DNA from: Pelodera strongyloides
Lineage: Eukaryota > Nematoda > Chromadorea > Rhabditida > Rhabditidae
NCBI GenBank assembly: GCA_036852015.1
Contig: JAANDG010000178.1
Location: forward strand, 124,001-188,000
Length of the DNA: 64,000 bases
Direction: 5' to 3'
The notes under the pieces are model-generated. The model saw only the letters and a list, made by a program, of their open reading frames with translations. It was not told the origin of the DNA and searched no databases. This document shows positions 23,801-32,300 of the stretch, in pieces (within the stretch, counting starts at the first letter, position 1; each line of letters begins with the position of its first letter). A program made the translations under genes and the position numbers.

Positions 23801-26800
23801 CGACACTTGCATATATAATATGAAAAAAACATTCTCGTGTAGTTCCAAAATACGGTAAATTTTCAGCATACTTGCAAACCCCATAATCATAATAGCCACA
23901 ATAGGTGCAACCGCAATAATTCCTAACAAAATTGTCAATCACAAATCACTTGTCATATACAAACAAGGCAGGCCAATTGCCCTTTTTACATTTCGGACCG
24001 ATCAATCCACCACTTTATCACCCAATATCTTCGTGCGTATTGAAATTGAACGCTACTTTTTGTATTACAAATTTTTATTATCCCTTATAGAAAATAAAGA
24101 AACAAAAAAAAACAGACACAACTTAAGGTGAACCGATCCCTTTAATTACAGGATCAATTGACGATTCAGTACAATGGTTGCACAACTTTGAGAGACTGCA
24201 ACAACTGCAAACACAGGTCCAAGGGTTGATATACTTAATTACCATTTGCCCTTACAATAAACCTCGCCGATTTGTCCGGACGTCGTTCGGTCGTTTGCGA
24301 AATTTGAGCTCACCGGGGGGCTTAGGCTATGATACGTTATTTACCATTCGCCCTTACGATTAGTTTGACTTACGTGTATTTTGCGTTTTGCGCGCATCCT
24401 TTTGATGTAAATTATAAATATCTTTTCATCATCATTTTATGCACATTTATATTATATACAATCCTGGTGGTCCAGTGGCAGCGCGTTCGTCTCTAACGCA
24501 ATCGACCCGAGTTCGATTCCGGCCCGTGACATCTTTGAAACCACCACCAGGCGAGGGAATCATGGGCGATCCCTCCTGGCCCTAGCCCGAAGACGTCGAG
24601 CAATTTGTCATCTGGAACTCGTCGCCTACTGCTCAGGACCTCTGCGGAACATGTCATAAGCAAAAACCTTGAAATTGTCCTTTGCACTCCCTTGAATAAA
24701 GGTGCACGCTCTTGAAGCGTAAAACAAATAATTTAAAAAAAAAAATAATGAATCAATAAATTATTATTATTATTGTTATTTTTATAAATATGAATGTGAA
24801 TGCTTTTCAGATATTTAACCTTTTCTATTCAGGTTGTTTGGCCGTCAATTATGGAGCTGGAACCCAAGTCTTTCATTCCCGATGTGAGTTAACTTTATTA
24901 GTTGTTTTCTTTGTCACACATATATATATATTCACTTTGTCTACATCAGCTTGTTTGTACGTTTCAAGAAACCTTTATTTATATTGCTGCAGAGAAGCAT
25001 TTTGTTAGTCTCAGCGTAGTCTCATTCTCACGACATCCGTAATCCGAGGTAGAATATTAAAGCAGTATTGTAACAACTACTTTGGGAAATTTGCATATGA
25101 TACGTACATCCTATGTATCCTATGTAAATTTGGTGCCGGAAGCATCGGAAGGTCACCAAAAATTTACATGGTATACATAGGAAATTCGTAACATATGCAA
25201 GTTTCCCAAAGTAGACTCAATACGGCTTTAAGGCTGCGGGTTTAGTTTGTCAATCTCTCACCGTGGGTGAGAGTTCGACAAACTAAACGCACAACGCTGG
25301 GTGAGAGTTCGTTGGTGGATCCGGCCTGACATTTTCCACATTTCATAGTTTACCTTTGCTTTAGTTTCTCAAAGTGGCGCTATCGCGTCAATTCTGCGAA
25401 AATTTACTCGCGCATCCGAGAAGGAAGTTGATACATGAAGGACCCTTGGAACTTGTCGGTATGCTCAACCAATATTCGCGTTGTTTCAATAAAGTTATGT
25501 AAGCAATGATGTCGCAATGTAAGTTGTCAGTGATAGTGTCATACTGTCGGCGATTCTATCAGCGATGACGTCAGCAATTCATTTGGCGATGATGTGAGCG
25601 CTGCGGTCCGCGATGTCGTCAGAACGCTTTCCAGCGATGTTATCTTGTCAGTTATATTGTCAGCGATGTTGTCTTGTCAGTTATACTGTCGGCGATAATG
25701 TTAGCAAAGTTGTCGGCGATGCTTGATGTCGGCGGTTCGGCGATGCTTTCAGCAATGCTATCAGCGATTATGCGAGCTAATGATCATTCAAAGAATCCCG
25801 TTTCTCTTTCAGAAAATGGCCGAACATCAGACGTCTACGCCTTTCTCTTCAATGATATGTTTGTCGTGACAAAGACGAAGAAATGCGCGAGCAAAATTAA
25901 AATGGTATGAATTTTTATTTAATTTAATTTGGTGACTGTGTGTGAGTGGTTACGGTAGATTGCTGAAGGGTTTTTCAGTGGGGATAACGTGTCGAGTTTT
26001 GGGCGTTGTGGAATGCGGCTTTACAAAATTGTACCTGAATGGAATCGTCATCTTATGCGTATAACAACTGAGCGCAGCTTTTCCGTTCCGTGCGCTTTAT
26101 GTTTTCTTGTTTTTACACTTAACAAATTAAAACCCGATTCAGAAAGGTGCTTCCATCGGGAAAGGCGATCACTACATCGTCCATCGACAACCCGTGCCAC
26201 TAGATTCGTGTGTGTTCTGTGATGCCGACTCAGCGGAGACGCACACCTCTGGTGAGGGTCTTATTTTATTGGCCGTAGTTAGCTGGTTAGCTCTGTCCGA
26301 GAGCTTACCACAGCTTATATGGATTGCACATGTGCTGCACATGTGCTTATTGAAAAAGACATAACTTATTCGATATTATTTTGTTCTTTTTTTGTAAATA
26401 TATTCCCATGTTTAGGAAACCTTCGCTTCGCGTTCGTGATCATCCACCTAACACGGTACTATCAAGTTGTGTCAATTTATACGCTACAAGCCACCGACAA
26501 GCACGATAAGGTACTAATTTTTAAAGTGATAAACAGACAAAGTGCAACCCGTTATAGCAACCGCACCCGCAGAAGTAGCACAATAGAGCATAGCCCTTCC
26601 GGTACAGACGGGGGACCAGAATTCGGTGCACAAACCACGTGACATATCGCTTTAAAAATGTGAACCTAATTTCAGGAGAAATGGATTGAGAAGTTCCAAG
26701 AATCGATTGAAAACTATGAATCGATACAGCTGAAGGATATGCTCAAGTGCACACCGTTGTTCTCGTCACTTTCACTAAGAAGGTGAGGTAGAACAGAGGG

Positions 26801-27293
26801 AGGGAGAGAAGATGGGGAGCGAGAGAGAGAGAGAGAGGAGGAGAGCGAGAGGAGAGCGATAGAGAGGGGGCCATTAGCGCAAGGAGAATCATGTGCTAAT
26901 TGTCAGTTAGGTTACTGCAATGGACTACGGTTACTGTATAACATCTGCAGATCCTAAGTAATTACGTTTGCAAATCAGTGTCGATTGGTCTTACAGGTCA
27001 GTCAACATCAACAGGTGTTTTGTGAAAATGGTTTCTACCTAGAGTTTCTTATAGCTTGATTTCCCAAGCCTAAGCCTAAGCCTAAGCCTAAGCCTAAGCC
27101 TAAGCCTAAGCCCACGCAATTTTTGAATTTATTGTTTATTTTATTAAGATGTTCGAGTTCGCGTCTCATAAGAAAGGATCGTCACGGTCACCGAGAGAAA
27201 GAGAAAGAAAAGGAAGCAACTACTTCTAATTCGAAGGAAAAAGATAAAGATTCAGAAAAATCATCGCCGTGCTGCTCTGAGAATCATGCATAG
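357..27293 (+). CDS. PLEKHG5/Syx-like Rho guanine-nucleotide exchange factor (DH-PH), 21 visible exons
   Basis: Predicted activator of Rho-family GTPases: the DH domain exchanges GDP for GTP and the PH domain aids membrane or substrate binding. Coding exons: 357-461 (exon opens at 340), 7761-7832, 14052-14114, 14398-14475, 14689-14708, 20973-21015, 21330-21440, 21724-21854, 22100-22176, 22333-22460, 22613-22732, 22966-23061, 23537-23639, 24152-24216, 24833-24883, 25365-25458, 25813-25904, 26143-26251, 26416-26510, 26676-26782, 27149-27293. Phases agree throughout and give about 634 residues. The DH domain starts near residue 166 (TWEEMFEG, then ELFHSELKFLHRQL) and contains APLQRITRLPILL; the PH domain (about 420-570) contains SDVYAFLFNDMFVVTK. 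The tail is charged and ends SSPCCSENHA with no classic PDZ ligand, unlike Syx or C. elegans RHGF-2, its likely relatives. The 23062-23536 intron lacks a GT-AG pair in the required frame. Met at 357 is the first possible start; upstream exons are possible. Confidence 0.92.
2151..2363. mobile_element. MITE, AAACCATCGTTGG family, copy 1
   Basis: About 210 bp running from an ACAGGAAA end to a TTTCCTATGT end. The interior resembles 38034-38270 (CTCATCATCAAATGGTTTT, GGGTTCACCCATTTCCTATG) and, in part, 32522-32675. It is non-coding and lies in the first large RhoGEF intron. Confidence 0.6.
2517..2649. mobile_element. MITE, GAGGCCATATTCACCACT family, copy 1
   Basis: 133 bp foldback with ends GAGGCCATATTCACCACT and the matching AGTGGTGAATGTGGCCTC. 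Further copies are at 9820-9951 and 56282-56412. It is non-coding and intronic. The short ORFs crossing it on both strands are by-products of the repeat. Confidence 0.75.
3951..6309. mobile_element. Possible 2.36 kb element with about 130 bp inverted ends
   Basis: The left end (3951-4085, beginning GAGGTGCGCTAATTTGGC) reappears inverted at 6180-6309, ending CACACCTC. Shared internal landmarks include the AACGTGTTGAAA, GCCGCGCTGGGAAA and ATGGCGCAC blocks. The outermost ends are flanked by TA on each side, as for Tc/mariner-type insertion. The interior has no intact transposase ORF and carries GC-rich patches, GA runs and a GGCTCA tandem array. Two independent insertions of one dispersed repeat in opposite orientation would look the same. 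Confidence 0.4.
5565..5770 (+). repeat. Telomere-variant hexamer array, (GGCTCA)n grading into (GGCTTA)n
   Basis: About 15 uninterrupted GGCTCA units occupy roughly 5632-5716, then four GGCTTA units follow near 5724-5752. GGCTTA is the nematode telomere repeat TTAGGC in another register. The array lies in a RhoGEF intron. Confidence 0.85.
6475..6600. repeat. GA-rich microsatellite
   Basis: Imperfect (GA)n with interruptions. Similar GA or CT runs occur at 5430-5464, 5861-5882, 7300-7365, 8690-8910, 26815-26870, 36055-36182, 41770-41842, 44625-44698 and 52110-52145. All are intronic or intergenic. Confidence 0.9.
6930..7115 (+). repeat. Tandem pair of B-box-containing units
   Basis: Two related units about 125 bp apart each carry a pol III B-box-like GGGTTCGATTCCTC followed by a downstream TTTTGCCACGTGT (near 6958 and 7089). 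No complete tRNA cloverleaf is visible. They are probably fragments of a tRNA-derived SINE. Confidence 0.45.
9396..9425 (+). repeat. Interstitial telomeric repeat (TTAGGC)n
   Basis: Four to five consecutive TTAGGC units lie in a RhoGEF intron. Other short tracts in the window occur on both strands. Confidence 0.9.
9820..9951. mobile_element. MITE, GAGGCCATATTCACCACT family, copy 2
   Basis: 132 bp, close to the copy at 56282-56412. It shares the interior TTTTTCTCTGCGTCTCTCAC and the TGTCCCCAGGGACTATTTCC palindrome. It is intronic in the RhoGEF gene. Confidence 0.8.
10292..10475. mobile_element. MITE, AGCGAAAT-CCGGCCGG family (TTAA-flanked)
   Basis: Terminal inverted repeats of about 35 bp: TTAAAGCGAAAAACCGGCCG on the left, and the complement ending CCGGTATTTCGCTTTAA on the right. 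TTAA at both ends suggests TTAA target duplication, as in piggyBac-type MITEs. There is no ORF. It is one of about a dozen family members in the window. Confidence 0.8.
11346..11475. repeat. TTTAGTATGAA repeat cluster
   Basis: Repeated TTTAGTATGAAATTAGTATG units with an inverted stretch (GAGCTAGCTCATACTA). The same motif occurs at 21293-21336, where it supplies the 3' splice site of a RhoGEF exon. Confidence 0.6.
11740..12018 (+). CDS. Candidate nested small secreted protein, 92 aa, function unknown
   Basis: A single-exon ORF inside a RhoGEF intron, on the same strand. Residues 1-22 form a plausible signal peptide (FYLSFFFLVVLAG core), and the rest is basic with dibasic sites (LRR, LRK). A TGTTTCAG acceptor ends 9 bases before the ATG, as for a trans-spliced gene, and AATAAA overlaps the TAA stop (12014-12019). 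No family is recognised. It could equally be a chance ORF or an unused alternative exon of the host gene. Confidence 0.3.
   Translation: MCFWFSKLFYLSFFFLVVLAGSSWSRLIFRSLSDSKHFTIVERFASLRRMSKPSYRITAQPIIRNSFPNLRKPVTQTKHIDASSHLSLFSYK
12539..12737. mobile_element. MITE, AGCGATATAACGGCCGG family (TTAA-flanked)
   Basis: Inverted ends TTAAAGCGATATAACGGCC and GGCTGTTATACCGCCTTAA. It is related to the CCGGCCGG family and lies in a RhoGEF intron. Confidence 0.7.
12884..13086. mobile_element. MITE, AGCGAAAT-CCGGCCGG family
   Basis: Begins TTAAAGCGAAATGCCGGCCG and ends with a degraded complement at CGCTTTAA. Its interior (TGCATAAGC, CTCGAATTTAGCTCAA) is typical of the other copies. Confidence 0.7.
13445..13890. 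mobile_element. 446 bp TTAA-flanked foldback element
   Basis: Terminal inverted repeats of roughly 85 bp: TTAAAGGGACGCGGTCACC on the left and GGTGACCGCGTCCCTTTAA on the right. A matching stretch continues inward (TATACTTTGTGTTTTTATTA against its complement). There is no transposase ORF. It is intronic in the RhoGEF gene. Confidence 0.8.
14507..14640. mobile_element. Half copy of the AGCGAAAT-CCGGCCGG MITE
   Basis: The left terminal repeat (TTAAAGCGAAATGCCGGCCG) and interior are present, but no right end is found before the RhoGEF exon at 14689. It appears truncated. Confidence 0.6.
14935..15064 (+). repeat. Split direct repeat A1
   Basis: 130 bp matching 19518-19647. It contains an internal tandem of about 30 bp (GTCGCCAAATGTTGCGAAGA twice). 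Confidence 0.85.
16117..17645 (+). repeat. Dispersed palindromic GAGCTCCAGGAGC motif, about 16 copies
   Basis: Near-palindromic 13-15 mers with a CTCCAGGAG or CTCGAGGAG core recur at 16117, 16167, 16186, 16238, 16349, 16454, 16528, 16629, 16957, 16984, 17090, 17197, 17394 and 17631, among others. They are often preceded by TGTGA. They lie only inside the PAT-like element, on one strand, at irregular spacing of 20-300 bp, and are not in a common reading frame. Confidence 0.8.
18115..18305 (+). repeat. Degenerate tandem duplication of about 95 bp inside the PAT-like element
   Basis: Two successive units share CCGACTTGCGGAAG/CCGGCTTGCGGAAG, the TATGTTTGAGG block and GGGAGAAGTACGGTAGC-like ends. 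Confidence 0.65.
19362..19647 (+). repeat. Split direct repeats B1 and A2, abutting
   Basis: B1 (19362-19517) matches B2 at 20256-20411, and A2 (19518-19647) matches A1. The junction reads GTAGAGAAAAGTGCAG, with the AAAA core found also at both outer ends of the element. Confidence 0.85.
20256..20411 (+). repeat. Split direct repeat B2, right end of the element
   Basis: 156 bp copy of 19362-19517, beginning CCTAAAAGCCCAGTACTTTC and ending GTAGAGAAAA. Confidence 0.85.
20455..20540 (-). repeat. tRNA-derived SINE head
   Basis: On the minus strand an A-box-like TGGCGCAGTGG precedes a B-box GGGTTCGATGCC. The acceptor arms do not pair as in a functional tRNA. Confidence 0.55.
20717..20880 (+). 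repeat. (GT)n / (GTGC)n microsatellite
   Basis: Pure GT steps flank a run of about 75 bp of GTGC repeats. The Cys/Val/Arg-rich ORFs across it are artefacts of the repeat. Confidence 0.95.
21449..21600. mobile_element. MITE, AGCGGTATGACGCGTGG family
   Basis: Left end TTTAAAGCGGTATGACGCG and right end ACCGCGTATCATATC. Related copies are at 39043-39158, 41412-41606 and 43680-43800. It is intronic in the RhoGEF gene. Confidence 0.55.
21628..21700 (-). repeat. tRNA-derived SINE fragment
   Basis: The minus strand shows TGGCCTAGTGG (A box) and GGGGTTCGAATCC (B box) about 40 bases apart. There is no paired acceptor stem. Confidence 0.55.
23130..23461 (-). repeat. tRNA-derived SINE, near full length
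   Basis: The minus-strand head carries TGGCTCACTGG and GGGTTCGAATCC. A unique body follows and ends with AATAAA (complement of 23135-23140). It lies in the RhoGEF intron with non-canonical borders. Confidence 0.65.
24463..24725 (+). repeat. tRNA-derived SINE, near full length
   Basis: The head has TGGTCCAGTGG and GAGTTCGATTCC. The body (AACCACCACCAGGCGAGGGA, CGAAGACGTCGAGCAATTTG) ends near AATAAA (24695-24700) and an A-rich tail. A 5'-truncated relative is at 30240-30440. Confidence 0.7.
25057..25231. mobile_element. Diverged copy of the long-palindrome MITE
   Basis: 175 bp, TTAA at both ends, arms containing TTTGGGAAATTTGCATATGA and its complement. It resembles the three near-perfect 171 bp copies at 36341, 50806 and 51802 but has more mismatches. 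Confidence 0.65.
25505..25780 (+). repeat. Degenerate TCAGCGATG minisatellite
   Basis: About 20 imperfect copies of a 12-18 bp unit built on (G)TCAGCGATG(N)TG lie in the RhoGEF intron just upstream of the PH-domain exon at 25813. No coding sense is seen. Confidence 0.7.
27065..27113 (-). repeat. Interstitial telomeric repeat, (GCCTAA)n
   Basis: Eight GCCTAA units (TTAGGC on the other strand), 35 bp upstream of the last RhoGEF exon. Smaller tracts occur at 28886-28902 and 29058-29082. Confidence 0.95.
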
Positions 27294-27548
27294 ATTTTTT
27301 TCATATATTATTCAGTGATCTTTTACATTGATTTGTCCTGATACTGATATTGATTATTTTTCATTATTTTTGATAGACTGTAAAAATATTTAATCTTACC
27401 CACAAAGTTATCAATTATTACGTACAAATTAGGTTTTTTGATGTCTTCTATGTAATTAACCTAATTAACTCATGGACAGTGTAATTAGCACCAAGTTGTG
27501 GTAATGAAGATAGGCTGGAGACATACTACTTTACATGTTTTTCATATC

Positions 27549-27668
27549 TTTAGAGCGAAATGCCGGCCGGTTTTTTGTAACGTATCGAGTACACCAGCAT
27601 TTTCATGCAGCTTAAGCAAATCACGAGTCCACGACGCATCTCAAAAACCAGCCGGTATTTCGCTTTAA
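27549..27668. mobile_element. MITE, CCGGCCGG family, shortened
   Basis: Left end AGCGAAATGCCGGCCGG and right end CCGGTATTTCGCTTTAA. At about 120 bp it is shorter than the 170-200 bp norm, indicating an internal deletion. Confidence 0.7.
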
Positions 27669-27771
27669 CTACACAACTTTACACAGATCATATTTGTGTG
27701 TGCATGTGCTGAGTTCACAGAAAATGGTAACACTGAGCTAATTTCACTAATTTCCGGTCAATTGCGTTCGT

Positions 27772-27955
27772 TTAAAGCGAAATACAGGCCGGTTTTTGAA
27801 ACGCATCGTGGACAATTCAATTCTTACGTATTTATGCAAATTTTCTCGAATTTAACTCGATTTTTTTTATTCTAATTTATGTTCATTTGCATAAGCTGCA
27901 TAAGAATGCGGATGTGCTCTATATGTTTCAAAAACAGGATGGTATTTCGTTTTAA
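27772..27955. mobile_element. MITE, CCGGCCGG family
   Basis: TTAA-flanked, 184 bp, ends TTAAAGCGAAATACAGGCCG and GGTATTTCGTTTTAA. Confidence 0.75.
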
Positions 27956-28294
27956 GTCCCTTTCTTCCTTTCTTTGAAAGTCAGCCTAACAGAGGGGCTT
28001 AGCTAATTCAGCGTTATATGTTCTGTGAAATGCATCACTGTATTTCTTTCACCACGGGGTATTCTGTCGATAAATTTGGTTAACTTCCTCTTCTATTTTT
28101 TTATTTATATTTTCATTGTTTACCCTCATACGGTAAACTAGTTTATATTTTTAGTCCCGAATATTGAGATAACCGCGAACTCGCGGAGCTAAGCTCGCGC
28201 CCCGCCATAGTAGGTGCATCATCGTCTACTGGCACAACACGAAATAATTGTTGGACCATAGAAAGTTCGCAGCAAATTATTTCTGTCACACAAC

Positions 28295-28484
28295 TTAAAG
28301 ATAAATAACGGCCGGTTTTTGAAACGCATCTCAAGTACTTGCATTCCTGTGCATCTATGCAAAGTGGGGGTCTAATTGGGGTCTAGTTTTTATACTAATT
28401 TGTGTTTATTTGCGTAAGCTGCATGAGCATGAGAATGCTGGTGTACTCGATGCGTTTCAAAAGCCGGCCGGTATTTCACGTTAA
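28295..28484. mobile_element. MITE, CCGGCCGG family
   Basis: TTAA-flanked, 190 bp. The left end is diverged (TTAAAGATAAATAACGGCCG); the right end is CCGGCCGGTATTTCACGTTAA. Confidence 0.7.
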
Positions 28485-29322
28485 TACATATAAGAACACA
28501 ACCGACATATTCAAATTATTTTCCCCCCAATCAGGTTAAACTTGTATTTATTTGTTACATCTTACTCCATCTGAATAAATTTTGGTTTTCTTGCGCTGTC
28601 GCCATAAAAAATAAAGGTGCAAAAAAATGACGGCAAGGGGACTCGAACCCCTGACATGTCCAATCTCAATTGCAATCAATAACACAAATAATTTAAATAA
28701 ACATTTCATTAACTATAATAATGAAGACTAATCAATAAATATATGGGTAGCCAATGGCTACCGTAAGAAAAACTCAAAATGCTTAAAGAATTTCGTTTGC
28801 ATTCTGATTCTACAGCACACGAGTAAATGAGTAAATTGAGTGAAAGTTTGGTTTTACAAAAAAAGAGCAATACATAAAAAAGGAAGCCTAAGCCTAAGCC
28901 TTAGGGGTCGGCATAAAAAACTAGCCTAAGGAAAAGTCTTGGAATAACGGGTACGCGGCTGCCAACCGGGTGGACCGGGTGTATAGCGGCTCAAATAATG
29001 TACCGCAGGAGAGATTCACATATATATAGCCTGAGAGTAAGCCCAATCATTAGCGTAAACCTAAGCCTAAGCTTAAGCTGTCCTCCTCTATTTAGTCTTC
29101 TGCGTGTACCTCTCCAACAATTTCTGGTATTTGCTGCTGGTCGCCTCGTTATTGATCACTTTTTCGACGTGCTGGAAGGAACGAATAATGCTAAAGGATT
29201 GGAACTTACAACTAGGTTCACAATCGTACACATATGACTATGTATCTACCAATTAACTCCTACTGTAGCATCAGTCTCGTACCGGTTAATACCAGAACTG
29301 GCACAGCTTCTAGTGCGTCCAA

Positions 29323-32300
29323 TTATGGTTCCAAGATTCCAAAAGCCTTTGTTGTTATTTTTTGAAGATGTTTCTATTAAGTAAGATCTACAAAATGAGA
29401 TAAGTGGAGTTCATTAGTCCTTACTGAGGTTGATTTCTCAAAAGAAAAAAAAGTTGACTTACAGGAATTCCAAAAATGTGATGCAGTAACGCAAAATGAA
29501 GAAACTGGAGTTGGGTGATCGTTTGAACGGCGTGCATTCTGAAGAAAACCGTTGAGTTTTACAAAACAAGCACTAATTTTATTCGAAAAAAAATCAATAA
29601 ATCAATAGAACGATAATCAATAAATCAATAAAATAACAAATCAATACTCACCGTCCATTGCGAACCGTGGAGACTATCTCGCTCAAGTTGATCTTGGAAT
29701 ACGAGGCGCTGTGAAGCACGTTGTGAGCAAACTAAAGCAAATGCAAGTTATTAATTGTTAAATATCTAATAACATGGAAAGGAATCATCAGGTTAGAGCA
29801 TTTGCAGGAAAGTATAAAAGGCACCGTGAGTACAATGTTAGACATAGAAACAAAAGATTATGCTAAGTACGTGTAGAAGAACTACAGAGTCCGACAGAAT
29901 TACCCAAACGCAGAAGTTTCGACGCTTACGGTATGAGGCATGGTGTTACATACATATAGACTACATACGTCCACTGTATAGTACAAAGTCAACTACCGTA
30001 CTGGGGAGAAAATTAGCTCAAAGACATTTCCCGCGCGAACATGGCTCACCTGCAGCGCGACAAATGTGCCAGCGCGGCCCGCTCCACTGAGGCTCACAAT
30101 GACCGGGACCGTCCCAGCCGGGTACATCTTGAAGGCCGAATGAAGTTGCCAGATTTCCTGCAAACGCAATAGAATATAGGTAAATCATAAATACACAAAT
30201 AATACAGTTCGTTCCGATTTCCGAAGATTCCGACCAGTAACAACTTTGAAACCACCACCCGGTGAGGGAATCATGGGCGATCCCTCACGGCCCCAGCCCG
30301 AAGACGTCGAGCAATTTGTCACCTGGAACTCGTCGCCTAATGGTCTGGACCTCTTCGATCAAGTCATAGGCACTGAACAATGTTTTGAACTACTCTTGAG
30401 TAAAGGAACACGTTCTGTGTCGTAAAAGATTTATTTATTTATTATTTGGTACAGTGCAATATAAAACAAGTATTGGTTTTCGTACGTATATGAATTTGTT
30501 CAGACTGTGAGCCGTAGACATTGATCTAATAAAGCATATTGATATAAATCAAAAACATTTAAAGTCCCGCCTCTATATCTCCTGGTGGTCGTCCATGGCC
30601 CCAATTTGTGTAGTGATGCAAGTGGATGTATCTAAATGAGCAAGGGTCTTGGCCGGGTTCGAACCCCCGACCTCAGGGTTGAGAGTGCGGTGCGCGACCC
30701 ACTAGACCATGGCATGCACAAGTGTCTACTGTACAAAAAGGGAAATGCCACCACAGTCAAATTTGCAACAGTACAGTCTGCAAAATAAGACTAATCCACT
30801 AATTGCCTTATGCGGCATTCTAAATACAACTAATGTGACGACTATGTATGGTTCTTCTGAGGTGGCAATCAATGTATCTATTATAAACGGACAGTCGGCG
30901 CATTTCCAGCTACAGACTACAGACTCCTAAAATACAGACTAAAATGGTTATGCAATGAGTTACTGTAGGATACGGTATCCTATTTAGCAAATACGGTATC
31001 TCACTTCTGTCGCTCTCGATGTTTGACAGTGAGCACGTGGAGTGTCCAGTTGGGGCTAACTTCAACCCGGGTCACCTCGCCCACCTTCATATGGGTGGAG
31101 AAATGGATGAAATCACTGAAACAGTTGCGGTTTAGTTGGATACTGGGTAAACTGGCTAGACTCAGATTACCACGTTGTCGCAGCTTAGGCTTAGGCTTAG
31201 GCTTAGGCTTAGGCGTAGGCTTAGGCTCTTCCACTGATTGTGAGAAGAAAAACGTTCGCAGGAGCAATAGTTGAAATGTCAATAGAATAACTCAGAAATT
31301 AAAAAACGGAAAACAAAACAAATGATACGGTTCTGTACAAACTAATGGTAAGCGAGGAAACTTTTACCCTTTATGTGGAAAGACTCCGGACGGACAAAAG
31401 TTTCTGTACTCATGTGGCGTGAGAATGAGGAGTATAGCCTGCAATGAGTGCAAATTGTTTAAAGCGAAATACCGGCCGGTTTTTGAAACGCATTGCGTAC
31501 ACCTGCTTTCGTATGCAGCATATGCAAATGAGCAAAAACTAGACCCCAATTAACCCCCGTTGTATGAATGCATATTAATGCAAGTATTTGAGATGCGTTT
31601 CAATAATCGGCCGGTATTTCGCTTTAATTTTTTCTTTCTTTTACTTCATATTATATCATCTTGTAGATACCATTTCGGCGATATCTTATTATTATTTTTG
31701 TACGCAAATTATTGAACAAATAAATTGCAATTATTCTAATGAGTTGATATTCCAATGAGCTCACGAGGAAGCTGAAATAACCATGAGGTGGAAGCGTTGT
31801 TTTAAAAATGTCCAGAAACGTAAAATGTTTGCTCAATTAGACTCTTTCAAAGTTGCGCCTCTCTAACAAAAAGAAACGTAATATAACGCAGAGCTCATGA
31901 ACAATTACAACGAAAAGTACAGTAGTTACACGATTCTATGTATAAAAATATAACTAAATTAAATTAAATTAGATAACATCTGAAAATATTAGGAATACGA
32001 TAAATCGGAATACAAAATATGGGAGGGTCACCTCGTTTCGACCCCTAAGTCATAGACGAGGAATTAGCCACCGGGGAGGGGTCATCGTCAGTATGATGCC
32101 CCGGTGGTATTGTAATATAGGATTAACCACTGACTAGAATTAAATTCTAAGAGAATGACTGAGTAAGATAATGCGGAAAAAGAAAAAAGTGAAAAAGTGC
32201 AAGTGTCATATGGGTAGCCCAGCTCCTTGCTCACTAGATTTGATGGGTAGCCTATGTACTTGAGATAGTATGGATGTAAGTGAGGAGTTAGAGATGAAAA

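Larger units (their letters stand above)
27294..29322. other. Convergent intergenic region filled with MITEs
   Basis: It lies between the RhoGEF stop and the minus-strand pseudophosphatase stop. It holds three MITEs (27549-27668, 27772-27955, 28295-28484), a B-box fragment near 28632-28665 and short TTAGGC tracts. I see no gene. Confidence 0.6.

Noticed and set aside
30720..30935. Candidate WPD-loop exon (minus strand, LEMRRLSVYNRYIDC)
   Set aside because: The peptide resembles the region before a PTP WPD loop, but its acceptor would need phase 0 while the upstream exon ends in phase 2, and no good donor follows.
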